NCBI RefSeq assembly: GCF_000226095.1
Contig: NC_016472.1
Coordinates: 10,850,001-10,914,000 of the forward strand
DNA length: 64,000 nucleotides
DNA from: Thermothelomyces thermophilus ATCC 42464
Lineage: Eukaryota > Ascomycota > Sordariomycetes > Sordariales > Chaetomiaceae
Direction: 5' to 3'
Shown here: positions 1 to 12,191 of the stretch, piece by piece
How the letters are laid out: each line of letters opens with the position of its first letter
Position numbering within the stretch: the first letter of the stretch is position 1
Position numbers and translations under genes: made by a program
The notes under the pieces: model-generated
What the model was told of the DNA's origin: nothing
Databases searched by the model: none
What the model saw: only the letters and a program-made list of their open reading frames with translations

Positions 1-3000
1 GGAGGATCGGGGAGCCGGCGATGACGGTTGTCCACGCGTTCTTGAGCTTGGCAATGTCGACAGAGGGCGCGATTTCCAAGATGTCGTGGTTGAAGTACAG
101 CTCGAAATCGGACTCGACCATCTCCGCCAGCATCGTCTCCTGGAGCGGAGTTGCCGGGAGCACAACGTCGTCTGCTGCGAGCTCGGCACCCTTGTCAACA
201 ATATGCTGTCGCAGGGTGGTAGCGAGCCGGGACACCTCGTCGAGGTCGGGGTCGGACGCGTCTTTGATTCCGTTCTGGCCGATGTGATGTTGATGACGTC
301 TGGCCTGAAGGATCTCCGCGATGGCCGCGATTGTCTGGGCTTTCATGAGCTCACTCGTTTTGAGTTCCATCTTCTGTTTCCTGAGAACTGCAGCCAGCTT
401 GATGATGTCAATACTGTCAAGGCCGAGACCAAAAAGCGGTGTCGTTTCCGTCACCGACTCCGGATCTGTGCCGGCGAGAGAGGCTATCTCATTGCGGATC
501 GTGAGAGCTTCTTTGCTCCAAGTGAAGCTCGACTCGGCAGCAGGAGGTGCGGCATGGTTGTTGTTGTTGTTGTTGTTGTTGCCATTCACCAAAACATCAT
601 CTCCTGCGCGTGCAGCTAGCGTGCCGCCCGCCGCAGCCTCGGTGGTGATTGAATCATGGCTCCCGGATTGTAATACGAGCCCATCCGGGTTCTCGGCCAT
701 CGCCTCCAACGCTTGTTCCAGGTCGCCCATCAGCGCCAGAACCAGATCTTTTTCCGCCCGCGCAACAATGAGCAAGCGCAGGTGGCCATCGGCGCCCAGT
801 GTGGCTTCCAGGGCTAGCGGGTAGTCGGCATTAGGCTCCGAGTCCTTTGCTGTCCACAAGTCCTCCCCATGCTCAGCCAAGGTTTGTTCCTCCAGCTGGA
901 AGGAGAAGAGCGTGTCGAACAAGGGCCTGCCCCCAGAGCACCACTTCTGGATGTCGCGGAGAGGCACGTGCTGAAAGGGGAGCACCGCCGTGTTGTAGTC
1001 GTGGCATCGTCGGACGAGGGACGCCCAGGTAGATCCTGCTTCGGACTTGATGGCGCGCGCGTGGAACGGGAGCGTGTTGAAGAGGGGCCCGACGACCATC
1101 TCGGCACCGTCCAGATCCATGCTTCTCCCGGAGACTATCACCCCGATCGTCGGGTCGGCGGATCGGTGTTTGGCTAGCACAGCAACCCACGCAGCCTGTA
1201 CCAGCGCTTGGTGGGTAACTCCGACGCGGGTCCTCAGTGACTCAAGGGGCCCGAACGGAACTCGCTGCTGGTGGCTGGTAACGGACGAGTGGGGAGTGCT
1301 ATCGCTCGGAGGGATTGGGGTAACGCCTTCGAGGTGCTCGAGCCAAAACGACTTGGTGTTGCCGAAATCCCGCAGCGGTCCGTGGCACAGAGCCTCAAGG
1401 AAGGACGGGGCCGGAGCAGCAGCACCGTTGGTGCTCGCCGCGAGCTCGCCGTTCAGTGTCCGGTACTCTGCTATCGCGCGGTCGAGAACGAAGTTGATGC
1501 TGTTGGCGTCGTACAGGGCGTGAAATATGTGCAAGACGAGCAAACGAGCCCCTCCTGCGCTGGTAATGAGGGCAGCTTCCAGGGGCTGATACAGGCCCTT
1601 TTGGTTCCGCTCGATCCATGCACCTCTTGATTCCCGAACCGCGTTCGTCAGTGGTGCTCCAGCTTCGAGCAGGACATCAGCCCAGGGAAGGGGATACCGG
1701 TCGACAGCGACCTGGACCACCCCGTCGGCCGTGCCTACAAACTTGGTCCGGAGGATGGGAAGGGCGTCGATGGTTCTCTGCAGAGCATCGCGGAGGTGCG
1801 TGGTGGACACCTTCGGCGATAGAACGAACTCGAACGAGTTGAAATAATACGCAGCGTCCATGGCTGTGCGGGAGATCATTCCCTGCTGCAAAGGCGAGCA
1901 CGGGGCGATGTACTCGACTTGGTCGGGAGTGACGCCGAGCTCGCGACAGACGGACGCGCGGTGCTTGTGGGCACACGCCTGGACGAGCTGCCGTGCGTTG
2001 GCAACCGACTGGGATACGTCGACGGGGTTGGGATGTTGATGTTGGGCCTCAAGCGCGGCGACGAGGTCTGCGAGCAGCGGGTGTTTCAGGATCAGTGCCG
2101 GGCTGGCTTGTGCAAGTCCCTCGCTCTTCAAGGCTCGGGAGAGCCGGAGGACGGTGATAGAGTCGATGCCGAGTTCGAAGATGCTGGACCCGGGGGTGAT
2201 GACGCTGGCATCAACCTTCTGCATCGCCGCGATGACTCTTGCCACCCTCTCCCCGGCCGCCCCGAGTGTGCGGTTCGACACTCCTCGAGAGGAAGACAAA
2301 GACTGTACCAGTGTTTCGGGCTTCAAGGACGCAAAGAGTTGCCTGAGTTGCCTCAGCTCCGCCTTGTTGTTTGCGGAGAGGGGGATGAAGGGGACCTGGA
2401 GGATGTACGTCGGGACCATGTAGGCCGGGAGCTTGGAGCGGCAGGCGTCTCGAGCACGGTGGCAGAGCTCGACTGCCTCTGGGCGGACCGAGACCTCGAG
2501 GACGGCGCGTCCATCCTTCCGTGCCGTCCTGCCGCTGTCCGTGGCGATGAAGGAGACGAGCACGTCCTTGTGCTGCTGTGCTTCGCTGCGCACGACCAGC
2601 GTGGCCACGTCTCTGACCTCTTCGACGCCTTTCCGGATCGCGTGGTTGATCTCTCCGATCTCGAGGCGCTGGCCGCGGAGCTTGACCTGGTCGTCGGCGC
2701 GGCCAAGGAAGTCGAAGCATCCGTCGTGGAGGAGGCGGACGAGATCGCCGGTCCGGTAGACGCGCTCCCCAAAGTGGCCGAGGATGGGGAACCTCTCAGC
2801 CGTGAGGTCCTCACGCCCGAGGTATCCCTTGCCGACCAGCCGGCCGGACACGCAGAGCTCGCCCACGCCGCCGCGCAAGACGGGATGCTGCGTCCCCGGC
2901 TTCAGGACGTAGGAGCCGACGTTGATGAACTGCCGGCCGATGTTGGACGGTCGGCCGTTGGCGGGCACGCGCGGGAAGGCCGTGACGCCGATGGTGGCCT

Positions 3001-6000
3001 CGGTCGGGCCGTAGAAGTTGTAGATGACCCGTTCGGAGCCCCAGGCGTCAAGAATCTCCTGCTTGAGCGCCTCGCCGCCGGTGATGAAGACGCCCCGGCA
3101 GAGGCTCGGCACGTCGTCCGGGCGGAGCAAGCGGGCGAGGCTGGGCGTCAGGTCAATGTGGGTGATTTCGAGGCGGGAGATGGTGCCGGCCAGGTCTTCG
3201 AGGATGAGATCCCGCGGCGCCGCCACCAGGGTGATACCGACGGACCAGCTCCAGTACTGCTCCAATACGGACACGTCGAAGTGCAGAGACGCGAACTGGA
3301 GCCACCTCGAATTGGCTTGCCAGTGACCTCGAAAGATGTGTTGGAAGGCGAGCATGCATTGGACCGCATTGTCGTGAGTGATCTCGCATCCCTTTGGCGT
3401 CCCGGTCGTGCCGGACGTGTAGAGACAGTAGCAGACGTCGTTGGGCCGGAGCTCGCGGCGGAGCGGTGGAGGCCCGGCAGCTGCTGCCGAAGACAAGGAC
3501 AACTGTTGGTCGACGACGAGAGTCGGTAGGGTATCGGCAAAGTCGGCCTGGTCCCGCAACGCGCTCGACGTGATCAGCGCCGAGGCGCCCGAGTCTCGGA
3601 GGATGAACTCGTTTCGGGCCCGCGGCGCTGTGGGATCCAGGGCGACAAAAGCGCAGCCAGCCTTGAGGATGCCCAGGATGGAGAAGTAGGCTTCCGGGCA
3701 TTTGTCAAAATAGACGGCGACGATACCTCCGGGTTCGGCATGGGGAAGCACCATGTGAGCCACGCGGTCGCCGTTGTCGTTGAGCTCCTTGTAGGTCCAC
3801 CGACGCCCGACCGGCGCGTCTCCGTCGAATCTCTCCACGAAGTGGAGGGCTGTTGTGTCGGGGGCTTGAAGAGCCTGCCGCTCGACGAACTGGTGGAGGA
3901 ACCGAACCTCTGTTGGTATCTCGGGCATCTCCGGGGGCAGGATGGAGAAAAGATCGGGGTGGGTTCTGAACAGATCCGTTTCCTGCGCGAGGGGCTGGAA
4001 AGCGAGATGCTGGACTGCGGCGTCGAGCTGTCTCAGGAGCAGGAGGGCCTGCTCGCTCGCGAGAACGTGGCTCGGGAAGGTAGCTCGGTAGCCCAGATGA
4101 CCGCCGTGCCCGGATTCGACCTCGACCGACACGGGGTACTCGACGTTGGCGCTCTCGTTGACCACCCGCCAAGGGTGTTCTGCGCTCGCGTCTCGGGCCG
4201 ACTTCTGGTAGACCAGCAGCGTGTCGAACAGTTTGGAGTCTGGGCGTCCGAGCCACTGCTGGATGCGTGTGAGGGGTTGGTGCTGCTGCCTGTAGAGCTC
4301 GGTGCCGTACCGCAGCATCTGGGCCAGCAGCGCCTCGTTCGAGCTCGTGTTCGTGGCGATGACTGGCAGCGTGGAGACGCACGGGAACACGGCGTCCCTG
4401 GTTGCGTCCGTGTTGCGACCGGAGAGCACCACGCCAAAGACGACCGAATCCTCGCCAAGGTAAGCAGACAGGACCCGTGTCCAGGCCGCCTGTAGGACGA
4501 CTTGCAGAGTATGGCCAGATCTCGAAGCAGCCTCTTCTAGGTCCGTCAGCCGAGTGGTGCTCATTACGGACTCGGTCAGCATGCGGCGCTCTGTCTCTTG
4601 TAGGGGTGTCAGTATCGGGAACCTGTTGATGACGACCTCCTTGGCCTGCCGCTTCCAGAAATCGGCCGAGTGGTCTCTGTTGGCCGAGACTTGACCAAGG
4701 ATATCGGTGACGGCCTCTTCAATGGAGGGGCCTTCGACCGGGCCCACGCCATTCAATGCTGCCCTCGACAAGTCGTCGAGAATCGCCTGAAGCGACTGGG
4801 CGTCGTATAGCGCGTGGTGGATGGCGAGATGCATTTCAACTCCCGCGCCGCCGTCGACAACGATATTAACGCTCCACAGCCGTGTGTGAGGATGTTGAAG
4901 AGCAGCCCGGGAAGCATCAAGGCGCCAGCCGTTGAAGTCGAGCTTGTCGGATGAGCTCCGAACGATGTCAGCCGCCATGTGCTCCGACATGTCTGCACGA
5001 TATTGGACCATGGCAAACATCGAGTCCTCATGCTCGACTGACACAATCGCCGTTCGGAGAATTGGATGAGCTCTAATGACGGTATGCCATGCCCCAGCGA
5101 GTGTTGCTCCATTCACCCTATCATCGTCCAGCCGAAAGTGAACAAAATTAAAGTAGTCTCGACCTTCCGATTTGATGAACTGTGCTACCATGGCGGACTG
5201 GAGAGGGGTGCAAGGGAGCACGGCTTCGATTGTGTGCGCCGCAATTCCGTGGGCCAGCACTTGCTGCTTGACATGCTCCTGGAACCTGGAAATGTCGTAT
5301 GTGGCCAGGGGCCTCATGTCTGAGCTGCTAGTGTCGAGGTATCTCGCGAGACCGGCGCAGGTTGGGTGCTCGAGGACATCTCTCGCCGCTACCTTGCTAT
5401 AGCCGCGTTTCCGCAGCTGAGAAGCAATCTGTACTGCGCTGATGCTGTCAAGTCCAAGCTGATATATTGTCGTGTCATGTTTGATGTTCTCTGAAGCATG
5501 CGAGGTCAAGCTTGCCAACACGGACCGAACGGTGGCTTCCGTCGTTGTCCAATGTTCAGACATGGATCTCTCCTGTGCTGCAGCAGAGGCCGACTGCGTA
5601 GGACGGTACTCGATCTGGCGCAACCTTTCGGCGAGACTGGGGGGAAGATTATCGCGATTGACATAGGAGCTCGGAAACTGGAGGCAGTCTCGTATCGCGT
5701 ACAGAAACAAGTGGCAGGCCAGTTCCGCGACTTCGCCCGGGACGGATTGACTGCGAGGGTGTGTGTGAGCAAGAGGGAAAGGGGTCGAACACGCTAAGGT
5801 CAGGCGGGCATCATCACCTTGGATCGCTATGCATCCGGACAATGAGACGGTCGAGCTGCTCATCGGGTATCACTTCACAAACAAGGGGTACCTAGTGTCG
5901 TCAGCGCGTCACACACACACTCTCTCTTTCCCTTCCTCTCTCTCTCTTTGTCCACCCAGATATGTAATTGTTGCCCAAAAACAAGAAGCTTACATCCATC

Positions 6001-9000
6001 TCTCCTTCGTCTCGCTCAAGTGTCCAGATGGACTGGTTCAGTGGCCGAGGGGACTGCTGAAGAAGCAACAGGGTGTCGAACAAACGCCGGGTACCGCTGT
6101 TCTTGGGATCTAGGGATTGAATTCGCCTGAGAGGGGTGAATTGGTACTCCATCATTTCAGTGTTGAGGGCCTGAAACGCCCCGACTAATTCGAGGTTCCT
6201 CTGTCTGCTGGAGAGATCCATGCGGATGGGTATTGTGTTGAAGCACGGGGCCACCAGCTCATTAATGCCGTCGATGGGCAGAGATCTGCCGTTCACAACG
6301 TTGCCAAAACACACGTCGTCGGCCTTCAACATGCATCCGAGCGCGGTTGCCCACGCTGCCTGCACCAGCGCCAGAAGCGAAACCCCGAGTCCTTTGATCC
6401 GCGTCTTGACCTCGTTCAGGGGCATGTCGAGTTCCGAGCTCGACAAACTGGTTGGCGTGCGAGCAGGCTCAGGCTCCGCGACCAGATGCGCCGTCAGCTT
6501 TGGTTCGTAGTCCCTCAGGTGTTCGAGCCAGAAGCTGTCTGTAGATGCCGGCAGTCGGAGGGATTCGCGAAGGAATTGGTCGTAAGAGGGAGTCTGCGGA
6601 AGCGTAGAGCCGAGGAAGTGCTGCTCAACCTCATACAACAACCTCTCGACGGCCACGCCGTCATACAATGCATGATGGCACACCAACGACAGGTAAACCC
6701 TGTCGGCCTGTACGATGGTTGCAAAGGATACCGCGGGCTCCAGCGAATCGATCGCGTTTGGGACCCCTAGAGCGTGTTCGGACATACAGTCCTCGAGACT
6801 GGAACCGGACGCGTCCAAATGGATCCACGACGGTTGCCATGAACCGAGCACTGCCTGCAGCATCGGCCACTTGGCATCATCCGTTTCCACGAAGCACGTC
6901 CGGAGGATATCGTGACGGGCAATCATGCTGTTCCAGGCATCCTTCAACTTCTCCAGGTCCCCATTGACTCTGAACAGCATGCGGTTGAGATATTGGCCGT
7001 TGCCAGATGACGTCGCTAGCATGGCTTGCTGGAGGGGTGTGCAAGGAAGCAATCTGCTGAATGACCTTCCAAGACGCACCAGTCGTGTGGCAACATTGTC
7101 AGCGACGTCTTTTGGCAGAGGCCCGGGGGCCTCCCCCTGCTGCAGATTCCCAACGTCCGTATCTGACAACGCCTTTGCAAGCCTTGCCACGCTCGAGTTT
7201 CGCAGGATGGTCGATATCGGAACTCGTTTGCCTAATGTCTTGTTCAACTGCCTAGACACTTCAATCGCCGATATGGAGTCTAGCCCGAGCACGGCCAACG
7301 GGGCCCACCTTTGGACATCGGCCCTGTCGACGTTTAGAGCACTGGAGACAACGTCGGCGATCTGCGTTTCAATGCTGGACCATTCCCCATCCGTCTCGAC
7401 TTGGCTGGGTCCGTGGGTGACGAGGGCAAGGCGCTCCTTTCCGAAATCCCGGTATGCCTGCTCCAACCGCTTCCTGTCAAGCTTGCCCGACGCGGTGACG
7501 GGCAGCACCGAGATTGGGATGATGGCCGAAGGGAGCATGTATGCCGGCAGCCGGGACTCCAGAACGTGATGTAAGGACTGGATATCCTGCCTGATCGTGT
7601 CATCCAAGTCCAACACGTTAAACTTGCTTCCCTCGATCGCGGCTGGGACGAGGAAGGAGACGATCTGAGCTCGGTTCCCTGTCTCTTCTGCCCCCAGGAG
7701 CAAGGTGGCGCAATCGGCAGCCCCCGCCTGCCGTATCGCCTCGGTGATCTCCTGGAGTTCGACGCGCTGGCCCCTGATTTTGATCAGCTCATCTGCTCGG
7801 CCGACGATGACCATGGAGCCGTCCGGAAGCATCCGTCCGAGATCACCCGATCTGTAGATCCGGCCGTAAGCGGGATGGCTTATGAATTTCTCTGCCGTGA
7901 GCTCGGGCATTCCGAGATAGCCAGCAGCCACCTGGTCGCCACCGAAGCACAGCTCCCCCAAGCAGCCGTACGGAACGACCTCTGAGCCGTCACGAGCCAG
8001 GACAATGGTCGAGGTATTCTCGAACGACCACCCGAGATGTCGTATGGCCTGACCGCGGCCCATCCTCTTGACGCTGCAGATGTTTGTGGTCTCAGACGGA
8101 CCGTACCCCTGGTAGAGCTTGTCTCCCCAACTCCGAGCCACGGCCTCGGTCATTGGCTCGCCCGCGGTTACGAGAAACTCGACGAGGGGGACCTTGGCCG
8201 GGTCTACCAATGACGCGACGGTGGGAGTCATGCTGAGGTGGGTAACCTTGAGCTTGCGGATCGACCGCTCCAGATCCTCGAAGAGGGTGTCATTGGTGCC
8301 GGAGCAGAGGCACATTCCCCTCGTCCAGGCAAAGAATATCTCAAAGACGGAGACGTCGAACGCCTGCGAGCAAGACTGCAGGAGCCTAGAGTCCTCCTTA
8401 ACCGGGTAGATACGCGACAGCGCGTCGAGGTTGCTCATGATGTTGAGCTGGGTGATGCAGACACCCTTGGGCACCCCGGTGCTGCCGGAAGTGTATATGA
8501 CGTAGGCCGGCCGGTTTGGGTCAGCCGGCGGCCTGGCGCTCAGAGTAGGAGCAGTCTGATCTCGAAGGTCGAGAGACTGGAGGTCGATCAAGGTGCACGG
8601 CAAACGCTGCTTCAGCAGGTCGTGAGTAGCAGTGTCTACTAGGCAAGTTTCGACGTCGGCTTGTTGGAATATGGTCTCGATTCGAGCAACAGGAGTGTTG
8701 GGCAAAAGAGGTAAGTACGCGCAGCCGGCCTTGAGAATGGCAAGGATGCCGGCATAGAGACGGATGGACTTTTCCATGACGATGGCGACTACTTGCCCCT
8801 CCCGGACCCGATGTTGTTCAAGGCGCCAAGCGATCCGGTTGGCAGTCTCATTGAGCTCGGCGAACGAGATCGTTGTTGTCGTAAGAACACCCGCCGAGAT
8901 ATGGTCCGCAAAGCACACCGCATCCTTGTCAGGGAAGTCCGCAGCCGTCCGCTCGACCGCCGTGGCCAGATCCGGAACCCCAGAAAACGTCGTTGGGTAT

Positions 9001-12000
9001 GGGTTATAGACGGAGAGAACATGCTGCGGCGATGATGCCCGGAGCGAGGAGACCTCTGCTTCCAAGTTCTGGAGCATGTGGGAAACCAGAGCCGGGATCA
9101 CTCCCTGCAAGATGCCAACTAAAGGCTCTGGGAAAGCGTCCGAATGATAAGTAATCCGGCACTCAAAGTCCTTGTCTGTGGGCTCGACCTCGACTAGGAG
9201 TTTCGTCTCCAGGTAGTCGCGATGGGCAACTTGCTTGACAACATTCACCGCCCTCCGTCTGCTGGGTAATGACTCCTGATAGACGAAAAGAACATCGTAG
9301 ATCGACTGTCCGGGACGGACCCCTGCGGCCCGCTTAATTTCTGCGAGGGGCAACACACCATGCGGGAGCGTTGCCCGATTGCCTGCGTGGACGCTGACCA
9401 GCAGATCTCTGATGGTCCGCACCTGAGATAGATCTGTTCGTAGAGGGACGGCCGTGATGCAGGGGCCGACAACGCTCTCTATCTTGGGAACAGGAACAGT
9501 CCTTCCCGAGTGGATTGAGCCGATCACTACGTCGTCGGCACCAATAATCGATCCCCAAAGCCATGCGAGTGCTGCCTGGAAAACCGCTTGCGGTCCACAG
9601 TCAATGTTTTGGAGCATTTCTCTGAGGTCTCTCGGGCCGACATCCAACAGAACCGTTGACGACTTGACGTCAGGTGTCCTGTTCGTTTCCGGACCGAGGA
9701 TAGGAAACGGTGGCGGTTGAAAGCCAAGGAGGTTCCCGGCCCAGAATTCCCGCGCGGCATCACACTCACGACCGAAGGCCGCTGAATGGTAGTAGGCCGA
9801 GAGGTGCCGAAACTGAGGCCGAGGGGCAAGCTGCTGACCCTGTGCGAGTATTTCCAGATCCGAGAGTATCAGATCGAAGGACCAGCCGTCGTAAATCGCG
9901 TGGTGGAGTTGTAGGACAACCGTTGTGTCCTCTCCGCTTTGTGAGAGGGGAACCTGAACACGAAGGGGAGCGAGAAACTCGGCCTCGTCACGGAGCTGGA
10001 ACTCTCTAGCGGTAGAATCGACGACGGCGGAAACGCTCGATTGGGGGAGCTGCTCGAATATGACCTGGAGAAATTGCCCTTGATGGTGTATAAATCCTGT
10101 CCGTAGGATCTCGTTGTCAAGGGCGAGTTGGGAAAACCAAGAGCGGAGCGTGTCTATCGAGAGGTTGCCGGTAAATTCAAGTTCGACCCAGTTGCAATAA
10201 GCCCGTGAATCGTTCATGGTTTCAGCCAGCATCGAAGCTTGGAGCGGCGTGCACGGGACGATGGCCTCGATGGGCTCTCCGTGCACCGAAAGGGCAGAGT
10301 GGCAGGGCATGTTGGCCGAGATGTCCAGTTCTAGGTTCGCAGGAATCAGGTCAGCCGCCTCGGTCCTCGACCGTACCCTTTTGCGGATCGACGAGATGGT
10401 CCGATGTTCCAAGAGATCGAGAGCTCCAACCTCGAACCCGGCATCTCGTAGGACCGAGGCAAGGCTGATGGCGCTGAGCGAGTCCAAGCCCGCCTTGAAC
10501 AGATCCTGGTGCGGGGTGGCTTTGCATCCTAGACACGAGCCGACGAGCTCGCACAGCAGCCTCTCCAGCTCGTCCTCGTAGGCTATCGGTTGTGTTGTCC
10601 CCGTCGTCTGAGCTGCGTAATCGGCGACTAACCGCGCTCTATCCACCTTTCCTGATGGGAGACGAGGAAAGCTCTGCACCAGCACAATATCGCCGGGGAC
10701 CATATAGCCCGGAAGCCATTGCCTGCACGACTCCAGAATCGCCCTCGTCGAGTCGCCACCTCCATCTCCATCGACACCGCAAAAGAGGACTAGCGTCGCG
10801 CCCGTGACGGCAGCCACCGCGCTGTGACAGCCCGGGGTCCGGAGGGCGGCGTGCTCGACCTCGCCGAGCTCCATCCGCTGGCCCCTGAGTTTGACTTGCC
10901 CATCTTTTATACGCCCCAAGCACTCCAGAGTGCCGTCTGTGCGCATCCTAGCTTTGTCTCCGGTCCGGTAGAGACGCCCATATGGGGTGTCGATGAAGGC
11001 CGACGACGTCTGCTCCGGCCGGTTGAGATAGCCGTCGGCGAGCTGGAATCCCCCGAGAGCCAACTCTCCTATTTCCCCTCGGGGTACGATTTCGATACCC
11101 CGGGCGTCCTCGCCCTCTTCAGGTATCTTCAAGACAAACGCCGAAACTGTGTCCAGCGGGATGCCGATGTTGTGGACCGCAGAGCTGCCGGAGAATGCGG
11201 GCTGTAGCGTGCAGTGTATTGCAGCCTCAGTTGGCCCGTACATACCCCAGAGCATGCTCGGGTGCCCTTCCTTGCTCCCAAACTCGTGGACCACGGGCAG
11301 TGTGAGCATCTCCCCGATGGTCAGCAGCAGCCGCAGGCAAGGGGCGTTTTCCCGCTTGCGCAGCAGGCTGCCCGCAACGGTCGGCGTCAGCTCGCAAGCG
11401 TCCACGTCCATGCTCCGGAGAATGCCGGGCAAGTCGTTGAGCATTGCCGAGCGGCTGCAGCTGACGAGCGTCTTTCCCCTGAAGAGCGGGAAGAAGATCT
11501 CAAACACGGAGACATCGAATGTCGGAGCGGCGAACTGGAGGAAGCGTGAAAAGTGTGGGATGTGGCGGTCGTGCGCGAGCAGGCTTTGGGTTACGGCATC
11601 GTGCGAGACGCCGACCCCTTTGGGCGTTCCGGTTGAGCCTGATGTGTACATGACGTACGCCAGGTCGGAAGGGGAGGCCTCCCTGTGGTTTACCGTCGAG
11701 GGCGACTTGTCCAAGTCATCTCGGTCCACTGTCAACACGGAGTGCTCGCCTTGCGGGAGCCTCGGCACGAGTTCAGAAGTGGTAACGACAATCTTGGCAG
11801 AGACGTCCTCGAGGATGAACTTTGCGCGGTTCAGGGGCACGTCCAAGTTCATGGGGCAGAAGGCCCCCCCGGCTTTGAGGATGGCTAGCAGAGCGATATA
11901 CAGCTCGGGGCTTTGCGGGAGGAGAACCGGAACGACGAACGGTCCGGGACAGGCCGATGCCCTGGCGAGAGCCGAGATCCTCAGTGCAAGAAGTTCCGAC

Positions 12001-12191
12001 GCATGGTGTAGCTCAGCATATGAGAGAGAGGTCCGACGACCGTCTGCTCCGAGGAAGTCGATCGCATCCAGTCCGTCTATGGAGCTTGCTTGCACCAGGA
12101 GGTGAAGCAAGTTTGGGCCCTCTAACCGTGTTGCCGGGTGGTTGATGATAGACAAAGCGTTTGTTGTTTGGAGGGTAGTAGGGGTGTCCAT
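1..12191 (-). CDS. sidC: Ferrichrome/ferricrocin-type siderophore NRPS (3' end beyond window)
   Basis: Multimodular non-ribosomal peptide synthetase that should assemble a cyclic hexapeptide hydroxamate siderophore from Ser/Gly and N5-acyl-N5-hydroxyornithine. Exons read 12191-5994, 5891-5818 and 5750 to beyond base 1; both introns have GT/AG ends, and the last exon stays in one frame to the window edge. The ATG at 12191 is the first in the frame. Order by residue: A1 (TSGSTGTPKG at 183), T1 (Ser571), C1 (HHAIYDG, 763), A2 (1234), T2 (Ser1639), C2 (HHALYDG, 1839), T3 (Ser2193), C3 (HHALYDA, 2402), A3 (TSGTTGTPKG, 2869), T4 (Ser3288), C4 (FHALYDA, 3500), T5 (Ser3870), then the start of C5. A T-C unit without an A domain between modules is typical of ferrichrome synthetases, which reuse one A domain. 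Neighbouring sidA supports the call. The exact product (ferricrocin or a relative) is inferred; a non-siderophore NRPS is unlikely. Confidence 0.93.
557..580 (-). repeat. (AAC)n microsatellite coding poly-Asn in the NRPS
   Basis: Eight AAC codons in a row on the coding strand give Asn3815-3822, in the linker between C4 and T5. A length change here would stay in frame, so it should vary among strains without breaking the enzyme. Confidence 0.9.
5751..5817 (-). other. Intron 2 of the siderophore NRPS
   Basis: 67 nt with donor GTGATG, a CTGAC branch-like site and a pyrimidine-rich end at CGCAG. The 74 nt exon between the two introns carries the end of C2. Joining gives ...HSDPSQSVPGEVAEL..., which leads without a break into T3. 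Confidence 0.78.
5892..5993 (-). other. Intron 1 of the siderophore NRPS
   Basis: Donor GTAAGC, acceptor TAG, 102 nt, phase 0, with a CT-rich tract and a (CA)n run. The first exon reads through conserved C2 sequence up to this donor and loses similarity after it. Splicing to 5891 restores a C2-like tail (GTACCC..., reading VPLVCEVIPDE). Confidence 0.8.

Noticed and set aside
1919-3529. 536-codon plus-strand open frame
   Set aside because: It lies exactly opposite NRPS domains A3, T4 and C4. The minus strand has all NRPS motifs, and the plus frame has no domain sense; it is an antisense by-product of GC-rich codons.
11149-12105. 318-codon plus-strand open frame
   Set aside because: Opposite the NRPS A1 domain, with no family features.
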